The notes under the pieces were generated by a model that was not told where the DNA came from, made no database searches, and worked only from the letters and a program-made list of their open reading frames with translations. Of a DNA stretch of 64,000 nucleotides, positions 35,305 through 45,400 are shown one piece after another; positions within the stretch are counted from its first letter, which is position 1; each line of letters starts with the position of its first letter. Made by a program: the position numbers and the translations under genes. Source of the DNA: a bacterium (lineage in GTDB: Bacteria > Planctomycetota > Planctomycetia > Pirellulales > Pirellulaceae); contig JAUIGN010000008.1 in the NCBI GenBank assembly GCA_030430075.1, positions 124,001-188,000 on the forward strand, read 5' to 3'.

Positions 35305-36336
35305 ATGGCACCCCGTTTCCGCTTTCTCGGAAAAAAGAGAGGAGAACGCCGCACGGGCTCGCGGATTGTGGGCAGCGTTGGCGAAGCGATCTTCTTCGGG
35401 CTCCTGTTTCTGCTCGGCGCGATCGCACTGACCGCACTGGTCAGTGCCGAGATCATCAACCCGGCGGCTTCGATCTACCGCCCCGGGTTCGGTTTTTGGC
35501 TGGCGGTCACCGTCCTTTCCTCGTCGGTGTTCATCGGAGGCGCGGGTGTCATCCTGACGGTGCTCCGCGTTGGCGTGTCCGCGGAACGCCGATCGGCCAT
35601 TGTCCAGCGGGCTGCGGATCTGGATTTGATCCAGGACGCCCTGCCCTCGCAGAAGGACTATCCAGCGATTCCTCGCGAAGCCAACCTCGTGAACAGTCCG
35701 GGGGTCAACCTGGCCTATCGCCTGCCGGTGTTCAAGTCGTCCGCCTGGAAACTGCCGGCGATGACTGTGCTGGCATTGGTGGCGACCGCCTTCGCGGTGG
35801 CATTACTTGTGATTTCATTCGAGAGCTGGTTTTTTGGCGAGCCTGAATGGGTTTTGATGCTGTTTGCCGTCCCTTACATCATCTGCAGCGTCTGGACCGT
35901 GAACTACATCGTGCGGACCGTGTGGGTGAACAGTCGGATCGGTCCTACCTGTGTTGAAATCTCAGATCTCCCCTTGCGGCCAGGCCACGAGTATGCGATT
36001 TTCCTATCGCAGGGTGGGCGAATTTCCCTTGCGGGGTTGCAGATGCTGTTGGTTTGCGAAGAGGAGTCGACCTATAGCCAGGGGACCGACATCCGCACGG
36101 AAACCAAGGTGGTCTACGAAGAGCCGGTCTTCGAGCGTGGATCGATCTTGATCGAGCCCGGGATTCCACTGGAGATGCGGGAATCGCTGCTGATCCCGGC
36201 CGACGCGATGCACTCGTTTCAGTCGAACCACAATTCACTGCGCTGGAAATTGGTCGTCGCCGGCAAGCCGGAGTCTCGGCCCAAGTTCGTGCGAAACTTC
36301 CCCATTGTTGTCTATCCCAATGTTAACGGTCACTAA
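35305..36336 (+). CDS. Membrane protein with C-terminal arrestin-like domain
   Basis: A 343-residue protein from ATG 35305. Four transmembrane segments: IFFGLLFLLGAIALTALV, FWLAVTVLSSSVFIGGAGVI, MTVLALVATAFAVALLVI and WVLMLFAVPYIICSVWTV. The C-terminal 150 residues look like an arrestin-type beta sandwich: a variable loop, then SLLIPADAMHSFQSNHNSLR and WKLVVAGKP, and FVRNFPIVVYP, a common ending of bacterial arrestin-like proteins. It heads a tight group with the next two genes (41-base gap, then a 4-base overlap). Function unknown; binding of a protein or membrane partner is inferred. Confidence 0.7.
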   Translation: MAPRFRFLGKKRGERRTGSRIVGSVGEAIFFGLLFLLGAIALTALVSAEIINPAASIYRPGFGFWLAVTVLSSSVFIGGAGVILTVLRVGVSAERRSAIVQRAADLDLIQDALPSQKDYPAIPREANLVNSPGVNLAYRLPVFKSSAWKLPAMTVLALVATAFAVALLVISFESWFFGEPEWVLMLFAVPYIICSVWTVNYIVRTVWVNSRIGPTCVEISDLPLRPGHEYAIFLSQGGRISLAGLQMLLVCEEESTYSQGTDIRTETKVVYEEPVFERGSILIEPGIPLEMRESLLIPADAMHSFQSNHNSLRWKLVVAGKPESRPKFVRNFPIVVYPNVNGH

Positions 36337-36376
36337 ACGATCCCAGCAACGGCACCGCCAACGACTCGGTCATCCA

Positions 36377-36787
36377 ATGATCGAACCGCTCATCAGTTTG
36401 CAGTTCCTCGGCTCGAACGGCATCTACCGGCCGGGCGACGAACTGCATGCGGAATATCAAATTGATGCCGTGGAAGCGGACGAGCTGCAGGCGGTCGAGC
36501 TGTCGGTGCTTTGGTTCACGGAAGGGAAAGGCGACGAAGACCTGGCCGTCCATTATTTTGAACGGCGGGTACCGGCGGATGCCGATGAGCACGATCTCCG
36601 TCGCCTCCATCGGTTCAAGACGATTCTGCCGAACAGCCCGTTGAGCTATACGGGCGAGATTCTCAAGATCCGCTGGTGCGGGCGCGTGCGGATTTTTCTC
36701 CGCCGCGGCAAGGAGCTGTTTTTCGACCAGCCCTTCGAGTTGCGTGCGCCTGCCGATGATTCGAACCACAAGGGTGGGGCGGCGTGA
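36377..36787 (+). CDS. Small arrestin-like protein
   Basis: A 136-residue soluble protein: GIYRPGDELHAEYQID, then AVELSVLWFTEGKGDEDLA, and LPNSPLSYTGEILKIRWCGR ending with FDQPFEL. This order (sharp YRPGD start, an ELSVLWxTEGKG strand, a LPxSPLSYxG turn then IRW) is typical of single-domain bacterial arrestin-like proteins of unknown role. ATG 36377 chosen; the longer frame from 36305 overlaps the previous gene. The stop overlaps the GTG of the ATPase gene. Confidence 0.7.
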   Translation: MIEPLISLQFLGSNGIYRPGDELHAEYQIDAVEADELQAVELSVLWFTEGKGDEDLAVHYFERRVPADADEHDLRRLHRFKTILPNSPLSYTGEILKIRWCGRVRIFLRRGKELFFDQPFELRAPADDSNHKGGAA

Positions 36788-37416
36788 CAGGCCAGCAACC
36801 TGAAGCATCTTCCTCGAATTCGCTGCCCCCCACGAATCCGTTCTCGACGAGTGCGGTTCGCCCGGGTGCCCTCGATTACCGGTTCCCGGCCGACGATTCG
36901 TGCGAGCTGCTGGTTGGCCGTCTGCGCGACCATGCCTGGTGGGGGGAAGTGGTCGGACCGCACGGTTCCGGCAAATCTACCCTCCTGCATTCGCTTCACG
37001 AGCCTTTGCGCAACGCGGGCCGCCGAGTGGCACATGTGACGTTGACCAGCGGCCAACGCCGCTTGCCCGTGGCGACCGGCGAGATGGCGGCCTGGGACGC
37101 CGACACGCAACTGATTGTGGATGGGATCGAACAACTTAGTTGGTGGCAGGGGCGGAAGCTAAAGAGAATCTGCCGCCGGCAGGGCTGCGGGCTCCTGGTC
37201 ACAGCACACGTCAGCTTCGGCCTGCCGACCATCATGACAACTCATCCGACCGTCGAGCGGACGCGGCAGTTGGTGTCCGAACTGCTTCCGGCGGCCGCTG
37301 CCGAGTCGGTTTCGGCGGAAGACATCGCCGACGCGTTCGCTCGTCATGACGGCAATGTACGCGAGGTCTTCTTCGACCTCTACGATCGCTATGAATCGCG
37401 TGCTCGCGATTCGTGA
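36784..37416 (+). CDS. Small P-loop ATPase
   Basis: A 210-residue protein with Walker A GPHGSGKST (58-66) and Walker B QLIVDGIEQL (around 109-118). The spacing and following helix suggest an AAA/ABC-like NTPase of minimal size, without the ABC signature. GTG 36784 overlaps the arrestin-like gene by 4 bases (GTGA), so translation is coupled. The context suggests the ATPase works with the two arrestin-like proteins. Function unknown. Confidence 0.75.
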   Translation: MTGQQPEASSSNSLPPTNPFSTSAVRPGALDYRFPADDSCELLVGRLRDHAWWGEVVGPHGSGKSTLLHSLHEPLRNAGRRVAHVTLTSGQRRLPVATGEMAAWDADTQLIVDGIEQLSWWQGRKLKRICRRQGCGLLVTAHVSFGLPTIMTTHPTVERTRQLVSELLPAAAAESVSAEDIADAFARHDGNVREVFFDLYDRYESRARDS

Positions 37417-37654
37417 TTCCCAGGCGTACCGTCATTTTTCGCCACAGCGTACCCCGTTTGTAAGCTACCGTTGCGCCGGGGCATCGCTCGGAACGCGCAC
37501 TTCCAGAACCGGACGGTCCCCTACGATCCGAAGACCCGGAACATTACGCGCGTTTTCGCAATCGCGGCGTATTGACCCAACGGCGGTTGACGGAGCAGGG
37601 TGGAAACGAGTCCAACAAATGGTGTGTCATAACATCGGCAGCGGGAATAGTTAG

Positions 37655-39151
37655 ATGAACAGTTGGATTGGCCGGACCGTGGTGCTCGCGAGCGTCCTAT
37701 GCGTGCATAGTTGGTTGGCCCCGCAAGGTGCGGCCGGCCCGCTGGCCGACTGGCTCTCCGGCCGGTCTCCCTATTACGAGCCACATTCGTGGACGAAATG
37801 CAAGGGCAAGAAGCAGCCGCGGACACCGGCCCGCACGACCTTGCCGCCGCCACCGACTCAGTTTCCCGGCCAGCCGGTCATCTATTACCCGACCAGCGTC
37901 GTCAGTCAGCCACCAGCCGCGGTGACCTCGGTACCATCGGCGGAAGCGAGTCCCACGGTGCAGCCCACGCCCAACTTTCAGCAACCGGCAACCGTTTCGG
38001 CGGCGCCCATGGTGGGAACCGTCAGTTGCGGACCGCCGGTGGTGATCCCTCAGCAAGTTTGTGTCCAGCGGCCGGTCACCAGCTCGGGTTGCTGCAGTTC
38101 GTCGCTGACCTCATGGTGGCCCCGTCGCACGTATCGGTCGTCCTGGGTGCGCGTACCGACGACCCGTTATCGAACAGTGATCGGAACGACGCAAATTGCT
38201 TACGGTAATCCCGCAACGCAACCCTGCAACGGATATAACTGGCAATTGCGGCGAGTTCCTTCGTCCTGCTTTCGCTGGCCATGGGAATGGGGCTGCCGCC
38301 AGCCGGTAACGCAACAACCGGTCGCCTACTTCGGGAACCCGATGGTCGACCCGTGTGCGGTTTATGGAACCACGGTTGTCCCTGTTGCGCCGACCGAATC
38401 CCCTTACTACCCGGCACCGCCGGCGCCGTCGAGCGGAACGACGATGGTTCCTGCCGCGAGCCTGGGCGCGACTCCGCAACCGCTGGCGCCAACCGTGGCA
38501 CCGCCGGCCGCCGGTGGGACCCCGGCCGATTATCCGCCTTCGCTGAGTCCCAACGGGATCGCACCCAACGGCTACCGTTCGCAAATGGTGCCTCGACCGC
38601 CGTCCGCCGCTGCTGTACCGCCTGCGGAACCATCGCCGACACCCGCGCCGCCCGCGGGTGGGGAGGCAGGACAGACGACCGGCGGCGCCGGAGAGGAACC
38701 GGCCAGGCAACGGACGCCCGCACCGCCGTCCGGAACCGGCGGGCGCGGGTCGTCGTTGATTCCCGGATCACCCGAGCATTCCTTTCCGCCTGGCGGCACG
38801 ACCTATTCGTCCGCGCCTCAGCCGACTCGGCCGACCGGGCCGGAAAGTTCGCAGCGGGCTGAAAGCTATTTCAACGTCAATCCCATCCGCGACCCGGAGT
38901 CGGCAGCGAATCGAAAGGGATTCGACACGGTCCCGCGGTTGCTCCGACCGGACAATCATTCGGCCGCCAACGATCGGCGTGACCCGGTTCGAGCCTGGCA
39001 AATCGTGCCCATTGCGTGGGAGAAGGTCGAGCGGACGCTGGGCACCGCGGAGCCCCCCACGGGCGTATTGGATCGCCTGCCGGCGGCACCCGCCGCCGTT
39101 CCCGTTCGTCCCGCCGATTTTGACGACGGCGGTTGGAAAACCGCTCGGTGA
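37655..39151 (+). CDS. Pro-rich secreted protein, unknown
   Basis: A 498-residue low-complexity protein with a signal peptide (VVLASVLCVHSWLAPQGAAG). Most of the chain is Pro/Ala/Thr/Gln-rich, with a Cys/Trp/Arg segment (SCGPPVV, CVQRPV, RTYRSSWVRVPTTRYRTV) in the middle. Similar Pro-rich secreted proteins with a WVRVPxTRYR stretch recur in planctomycetes. No enzymatic motif. Function unknown; a surface or periplasmic linker role is inference. Confidence 0.72.
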   Translation: MNSWIGRTVVLASVLCVHSWLAPQGAAGPLADWLSGRSPYYEPHSWTKCKGKKQPRTPARTTLPPPPTQFPGQPVIYYPTSVVSQPPAAVTSVPSAEASPTVQPTPNFQQPATVSAAPMVGTVSCGPPVVIPQQVCVQRPVTSSGCCSSSLTSWWPRRTYRSSWVRVPTTRYRTVIGTTQIAYGNPATQPCNGYNWQLRRVPSSCFRWPWEWGCRQPVTQQPVAYFGNPMVDPCAVYGTTVVPVAPTESPYYPAPPAPSSGTTMVPAASLGATPQPLAPTVAPPAAGGTPADYPPSLSPNGIAPNGYRSQMVPRPPSAAAVPPAEPSPTPAPPAGGEAGQTTGGAGEEPARQRTPAPPSGTGGRGSSLIPGSPEHSFPPGGTTYSSAPQPTRPTGPESSQRAESYFNVNPIRDPESAANRKGFDTVPRLLRPDNHSAANDRRDPVRAWQIVPIAWEKVERTLGTAEPPTGVLDRLPAAPAAVPVRPADFDDGGWKTAR

Positions 39152-39204
39152 GGTAGAATGACGGCTTCCGACCGACTCGCATCCGAACCGTTCGTCCTGC
39201 CATC

Positions 39205-40200
39205 ATGCCCGCCAACCTGACCATTCAGTACCGCAAGGCGGAGGAAGAGTATCGCAAGGCGACGACGCCGCACGACGAGCTGCGGTGCCTGGAAGTGATG
39301 CTGCGGGCCATGCCCAAGCACAAGGGTACGGACAAGCTGCAGGCAAGTCTTAAACAGAAGATCAGCAAACTTCGGCGGCACTGCGAGCAGTTGCCGCGAT
39401 CGGGAACGACGCCCGGCCAGGGGATGCGGATTCCGCGGCAGGGGGCCGGTCGGGCGGTCCTGGTCGGCGGCCCGAATGCCGGCAAGAGCCAGCTTGTCCG
39501 CAGCTTGACGACCGCCCGGCCGGACGTCGCCGCCTACCCCTTCACCACGCTGCAACCCGCCCCCGCGATGATGGATTGGCTGGACATCACCATCCAACTG
39601 ATTGACACGCCACCGATCACCGCGGACGTCTTCGCCCCGACCACGCAGGCGCTGATCCGCGGTGCGGATGTGGTGTTGCTGGTGATCGACCTGGGCACCG
39701 ATGAAGGGATTGACGACGTCCAGCAGTTGCTGGCCAACCTGGAAACCGGCAAGACGAGGCTGGCCCGCGAGACCACGTTGGATGCCGACGATGTTGGCCT
39801 CTGCTACACACGTACGATCGCTGTTCCGAATAAGCTCGACCTGCCCGATGCGGAGCAGCGCTTAGCCCTGCTTCACGAATTCTGTCCCTGGGAGTTTCCC
39901 GAGTGTCCTGTCTCCGCGCAACGGGGGACCGGTTTGAGTGAACTGGGTGAAGAGATCTTCCGGGCCTTGGACGTCGTCCGCGTGTATACGAAAATGCCTG
40001 CTCGGAAGACGCCCGACTACGACAAACCGTACACGGTCCGACGGGGAACGCCGGTCATCGAGATGGCGGCCTTGATCCACCGGGAGTTCGCCGACAAATT
40101 CAAGTTTGCCCGCGTCTGGGGAAGCCAGATGCACCCCGGGACCCGCGTCAAGCCGGACTATGTTTTGAACGACCAGGACGTCGTCGAAATTCACGTTTGA
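39205..40200 (+). CDS. DRG/Obg-like GTPase with TGS domain
   Basis: A 331-residue GTPase. The N-terminal 80 residues are a helical, charged extension. The G domain has G1 GGPNAGKS (88-95), the FTT stretch near YPFTTLQPAP, G3 DTPP (134-137; the usual DxxG Gly is replaced by Pro) and G4 NKLD (209-212). A C-terminal TGS domain (about 255-331) ends DYVLNDQDVVEIHV. TGS GTPases of this type act on ribosomes or RNA. It precedes polX by 142 bases. The DxxP change is odd and could alter GTP hydrolysis. Confidence 0.85.
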   Translation: MPANLTIQYRKAEEEYRKATTPHDELRCLEVMLRAMPKHKGTDKLQASLKQKISKLRRHCEQLPRSGTTPGQGMRIPRQGAGRAVLVGGPNAGKSQLVRSLTTARPDVAAYPFTTLQPAPAMMDWLDITIQLIDTPPITADVFAPTTQALIRGADVVLLVIDLGTDEGIDDVQQLLANLETGKTRLARETTLDADDVGLCYTRTIAVPNKLDLPDAEQRLALLHEFCPWEFPECPVSAQRGTGLSELGEEIFRALDVVRVYTKMPARKTPDYDKPYTVRRGTPVIEMAALIHREFADKFKFARVWGSQMHPGTRVKPDYVLNDQDVVEIHV

Positions 40201-40342
40201 GCAACCCCGGCGCAGCACGACCCTGGGCGAAGCTCCCGAAGTCCGTAAACTCATGCAGGCGCTCCAACGACGCCCGCGCCGTGGCGGCTGCAAAGTCACC
40301 TGCCGCGGCGGCAGTCCCCCTCCCTTTCTCTCCGGAACCGTC

Positions 40343-42079
40343 ATGACGAACGATCGCATCGCCGATACCTTCGACCAGATCGCCGATCTGCTCGAGTTTC
40401 AGAGCGCTAACCCATTCCGTGTCCGCGCCTACCGCAACGGCGCCCGCGTGATCCGCGACCTTTCGGAACGCTTGTCGGCGATCGTTGCCGACGACCCGTC
40501 GCGCTTGACCGGCTTGGACGGCATTGGCAAGGACCTGGCCGAGAAGATCGAGACGCTCGTGACGACCGGCGAACTTTCGCAATTGAATGAACTGCTCGAC
40601 GTGGTGCCGGCGACGGTCCTGGCGATCATGCGCGTCCCCGGGCTGGGCCCCAAGAAGGCGGCGGTCCTGTTTCGCGAACTGGGTGTTCAGAATCTCGACC
40701 AGCTTCGCGAGGCCTGCCTGGCCGGAGAGGTCCGCAAGCTGAAAGGCTTTGCCGCCAAGACCGAGCAGACCATCCTCAAGGGCATCGAGATTGCGGCTGC
40801 GGCCAATGAACGAATCCTCTGGGCGGATGCCGACCGGATCGCCCAGCAGGTGCTCGAACACCTCCGCGCCTGTTCCAGTATCGAACGCATGGAGTTGGCT
40901 GGCAGCTATCGCCGCGGTCGCGAAACGGTTGGCGACCTGGATGTGCTGGTCGTCTCCACCGACGTCGCCGAGATCATGGACCGCTTCGCCGATGTACCGG
41001 ACCTTGAGACGGTGATCGGGCGCGGCGACACCAAGATGTCGATCCGTCTCCACTCGGGGCTGCAGGTCGACCTGCGCGTGGTGCCCGCCGAATCGTTCGG
41101 TGCCGCGCTGCAGTATTTCACCGGCTCGAAGGATCACAATGTGACGCTCCGCGGCATGGCCCGCGAACGGGGCTTGAAGATCAACGAGTACGGGGTCTAT
41201 CAAGTCGACGGGGATCAAGAGACCTATCTGGCCGGCGCGACCGAAGAGGAAGTGTATGCAACGTTGGACCTGCCCTGGTTCCCACCGGAACTGCGCGAGT
41301 CGCGGGAAGAGTTTGCCTGGGCGGCCGCCGGAGAACTTCCTCAACTGATCGAATTGCAGGACATTCGGGGCGACCTGCACATGCACACCACGGCCACCGA
41401 CGGGAAGGCGACGCTGGAAGAGATGGTCGCGGCGGCCCGCCAGCGAGGCTTGAAGTACATCGCCATCACCGATCACTCCCAGCGCGTGACCATGGCGGGC
41501 GGGCTCGACCCGGCCCGCGTTCGCAAACAATGGGCGACGATCGACACGCTGAACGCCGACCTGGGGGACGCGTTCACCGTCTTGAAGGGCATCGAGTGCG
41601 ATATTCTCGAGAAGGGCGGGATGGATCTGCCTGATGATGTCCTGGCCGAAGCGGATTGGGTGTTGGCCAGCGTGCACTACGGTCAGAACCAGCCGCGCGA
41701 TCAGATTACCGAACGCATCCTCGGCGCACTCGAGAATCCGCATGTCACCGCCATTGCCCATCCAACCGGGCGGCTGATCAATCGGCGCGAAGCCTACGAC
41801 GTCGATCTGGACCAGGTGATGGCCACCGCCAAGGCCCAAGGCAAACTGCTCGAACTTAACGCCAATCCGTGGCGTCTTGATCTGAACGACGTCTTCTGTG
41901 CGGCTGCCAAACGACACGGGATTCCGATTGTCATTTCGACCGATGCGCACAGCGTCGACGGACTCGACTGCCTGCGTTTCGGCGTCCTCCAGGCTCGCCG
42001 GGCCGGGCTGACCCGGCAGGATGTGGCCAACACGCGGACCTGTCGGCAATTGCAGAAGTTGATCGGCGGCCACGCCTGA
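40343..42079 (+). CDS. polX: DNA polymerase / 3'-5' exonuclease PolX
   Basis: A 578-residue family X polymerase used in base-excision repair. ATG 40343 gives the standard start MTNDRIADTFDQIADLL. Order: helix-hairpin-helix region (about 1-150, GIGKDLAEKIE, PGLGPKKAAV), nucleotidyl-transfer palm with GSYRRGRETVGDLDVLV, and a C-terminal PHP phosphoesterase domain (about 340-578) beginning GDLHMHTTATDGK with AITDHSQ, TIDTLNADL and ISTDAHSVDG supplying metal ligands. Length matches bacterial PolX (about 570). Only the sequence supports exonuclease activity. Confidence 0.96.
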   Translation: MTNDRIADTFDQIADLLEFQSANPFRVRAYRNGARVIRDLSERLSAIVADDPSRLTGLDGIGKDLAEKIETLVTTGELSQLNELLDVVPATVLAIMRVPGLGPKKAAVLFRELGVQNLDQLREACLAGEVRKLKGFAAKTEQTILKGIEIAAAANERILWADADRIAQQVLEHLRACSSIERMELAGSYRRGRETVGDLDVLVVSTDVAEIMDRFADVPDLETVIGRGDTKMSIRLHSGLQVDLRVVPAESFGAALQYFTGSKDHNVTLRGMARERGLKINEYGVYQVDGDQETYLAGATEEEVYATLDLPWFPPELRESREEFAWAAAGELPQLIELQDIRGDLHMHTTATDGKATLEEMVAAARQRGLKYIAITDHSQRVTMAGGLDPARVRKQWATIDTLNADLGDAFTVLKGIECDILEKGGMDLPDDVLAEADWVLASVHYGQNQPRDQITERILGALENPHVTAIAHPTGRLINRREAYDVDLDQVMATAKAQGKLLELNANPWRLDLNDVFCAAAKRHGIPIVISTDAHSVDGLDCLRFGVLQARRAGLTRQDVANTRTCRQLQKLIGGHA

Positions 42080-42424
42080 GCCGTTCGTCGCATACTCCCC
42101 GGCCCGGCATGCGCCGGCGTTGCCAGCAGCGATAGCAGCCAGGCGGGCAGTCCCTCTGGATTGACAGGATGCCCCAGGTTTGCAGCCCGGTTTCCGAGTC
42201 TGGTCACTGACCTTGTCCGGGCTAAAGAATTCCTTTACCGTTCGCCGATCGATTTTCATGAATCGCGAGAATCCCGTCAGAGAGATCGGCGCGACTGCAT
42301 TGTGCGTCGCATCAATTCACTTTCCCAACGGCCCGAATCGTCCTTGAGCGCGCACGAGTCCAGGAACGAACCTCCTGTTGGGAAGGCCTCTGATCAGTCC
42401 GACTTTCATTCCGGTCTAGATCAC
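42080..42424. other. Gap upstream of the dehydrogenase fusion
   Basis: 345 bases with no supported gene. An in-frame extension from 42161 was rejected because the E1alpha family begins near MSLDKPTALALLRTML. The likely promoter region of the dehydrogenase gene. Confidence 0.45.
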
Positions 42425-45400
42425 ATGTCACTAGATAAACCGACCGCCCTGGCTCTGCTGCGAACCATGCTCATCAGCCGTCAGGCGGATGCACGTGAGA
42501 AGAGCCTGATGCGGCAAGGCAAGGGCTGGTTTCACATTCCGGCGATGGGGCACGAAGCCACGGCGGCCGGTGCGCTGCACATGCGTCCCGGCGATTATTG
42601 TTTTCCGATGTACCGTGACCGTGCGTTGGTCTTGTCGCGCGGTTTGACCGCCCGCGACCTGGCCCGCGACTTTTTTGCCAAGCGGACGAGTTCGAGTGGT
42701 GGCCGGCAGTTGCCGGGGCACTTCAGCGACCGGCAACTCAACATCTGGAGTCATCCGTCGCCTTCCGGTTCACACATGCTGCCCGCTTGCGGTGCCGCCT
42801 GGAACTTGAAGATGGCCGGTCAGGGTGACATCGTGGTGGCGCATATCGGTGATGCTGCGGCGCGGCAGGGCGACTTCTTCGAAGCCGTCTGTATCGCCCG
42901 TGAACGCAAATTGCCCATCCTGATTGTCGTCGTGGACAACGGCTATGGGATCAGTACGCCGACCTCCGAAACGAATGCCTTGGCACTGAAGGTGCTGGAT
43001 GAACAGCAATGGCACCGGCTCAACGGCCGCGACGTGCAGCAGTTTTACCAGCAATACGGCGACTGCGTCGATCAAGCGCGCCAGGGCGAAGGACCGGTCT
43101 TCGCCTGGGCGGAGTTCGACCGCCTGGGAAGTCACACGAATAATGACGACCATCGCCAATATCGCTCGCCCGACGAACTGGCGGCGATCTCGGCCCGCGA
43201 CCCGCTGATCTTGTACCAACAACAACTGATCGACCAGGGGTTTATTCGCCGGGAAGAGATTGATGCCATGGAATCCCATATCCGGGATGACGTCCGCGCC
43301 GAGTACCGGCAGGCGAGTCGCGAACCGGATCCGGAGGCGGCCGATGTCTTGACGAACATCGAGGCGGAGCGCGGTGAGGCGACCGCGCCGCCGATTGAGT
43401 TGAAGTCGAGCACCACGATTGCGGACGCTGTCGGCGCCGTCTTCCGTGCCGCCTTGGAGGAGGACGAGCGGTACCTGTTCTTTGGCGAGGACATCGAGGA
43501 CCCCAAGGGGGGCGTCTTCAAATTAACACAGCAGCTCTCGACCGATTTTCCCGGCCGCGTGGTCAACTCGCCGCTGGCCGAGTCGACCATTATCGGCATG
43601 GCCAGCGGGCTGGCGTCGACCGGCATGCGGCCGATCTTCGAGATTCAGTTTGTGGATTTCATTGCCACCGGCTGGAATCAGCTCATCACCAACCTGGCGA
43701 CCCTCCGCTGGCGAAGCAACGGCAAGTGGGCGGCGCCCTGCGTGTTGTACGCGCCGTACGGCGGCTACCTGCCGGGTGGCGCGATCTGGCACAGCCAGGC
43801 AAATGAAGGGGCGATCGCCCACTATCCGGGGTTGTCGGTGGCGATCCCCAGCACGCCGCAGGATGCTGCCGGCCTGTTCTGGACGGCCATGCAAAGCGAC
43901 GATCCGGTCTTGGTGCTGTTGCCAAAACACCTGATGCGGAAGCCGTTCGACCACCAGGGACCGGTCAAACCGGTTGCCCTCGGAGAAGCGGCCGTGGTGC
44001 GCCCGGGAGCCGACGTCACGTTGGTTGCCTGGGGCAATACCGTGGAGATCGCTGCCGAAGCCGCCGCGACGTTGACGGGCGAAGTGGACGTCGAAATCCT
44101 GGACCTGCGGAGCATCGTGCCGTGGGATCGTGAACGGGTGCTGCAGTCGGTCGCCAAGACCGGGCGGCTGGTTGTCGTCCAGGAAGACACGGAGAACTGC
44201 AGCGTCGGCCAGATGGTAATTACCGAAGTGATGCAGGACGCCGATGCCTGGTCGTGTTTGCGTGCGGCGCCCCAACTGGTCAGCAAGTCGAATGTGTTGA
44301 TCGGCTTCCATCCCAACCTCGAATACGGCTGCCTGCCCTCGGCCGACGACGTGGTCGGGGCCCTCCGCGCGGTCTGTCGCAGCGGCCAGACGCGGCGCGT
44401 GGACATTGATCGCACGGCCGCGGCCGGTGCGAATCGGGAACCAGGGGTTGCTGTCGCGGCCCCCGCGCCGGCGGAACCGGCCGTGCCTGGAGGCGTTGCG
44501 GCCGGAGCGGACCCCATCGAGCAGGTCGTGCCGGTCAAGGTTCCCCACTTGGGTGAAGGGATCTACAGCGGCGAAGTGGTCGAGTTATTGCGGGAGGTGG
44601 GCGAGTACGTTCGACAGGATGAACCAATCTGCGAAATCGAATCGGAAAAGGCAACGATGACGATCGAGGCGTCGCACGACGGCGTCGTGGTCGGCTGGGA
44701 TGTTGCCTGTGGTGACTCGGTGGAGGTCGGCCAGGAAATCGCCCAGGTTCGTGCTGCGGAGTCCGAACAGGGTCCGCCACCGGAGGTCGAAGTCGCGCCG
44801 GAATTGCCCGCGGTCGTGTCGGTTCCGGAAGTCGAGTCGTCTGGCGTGCCGGACAAGGCACAGCGGTCGAAGAATGCCATGGCCTTGACGCGGGCCGTGC
44901 AGGTACCGACGGCGGCCGTCAACCTGCAGGTTGTCTGGGAGACCGTGCGGACGGCCTGCCGCCACATGATGGTCGATGGCAAGCCGTGTTCGCCGACCTC
45001 CCTGATCGCCTGGTGCCTGGCACAAGCATGCCGCACGGAAGCCGGGGTTCGCTTCATCAGCAACTTCTCACACTTGGAACCCCAGGCGAATACATTTGAT
45101 CTGGCGATTGCCGTGTCGCTGCCGGACGACGAATTGGCGACGGCGGTCGTTTCAGACGCCGGCAATCTGGCCTGGCCCGAGTTCCAGCAGCGTTATCGGG
45201 AGGCGGTTCGCGCGGTCCGTGCCGGCGAGGTGCATGATCGTCGCGGCGCACCCATTCAGCTTTCCACGATGGGCGGACACAAGATCGAGAAGGCGCATCC
45301 CCTGGTTGTGCCGCCCGCCATCGCCACGTTCTTTGTCGGCGAGGCGCACTACGAGCTGATCGAAAAGGGGGGACGGCCGGTGGCCGCCAAGGTCGCGACC

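Noticed and set aside
34112..35431. A 439-residue plus-strand frame opposite the PQQ-like gene
   Set aside because: Gly/Arg-rich shadow of the propeller coding strand without family features.
40148..42259. A 703-residue minus-strand frame opposite polX
   Set aside because: PolX is a clear family member on the plus strand; the antisense frame has no recognisable motif.
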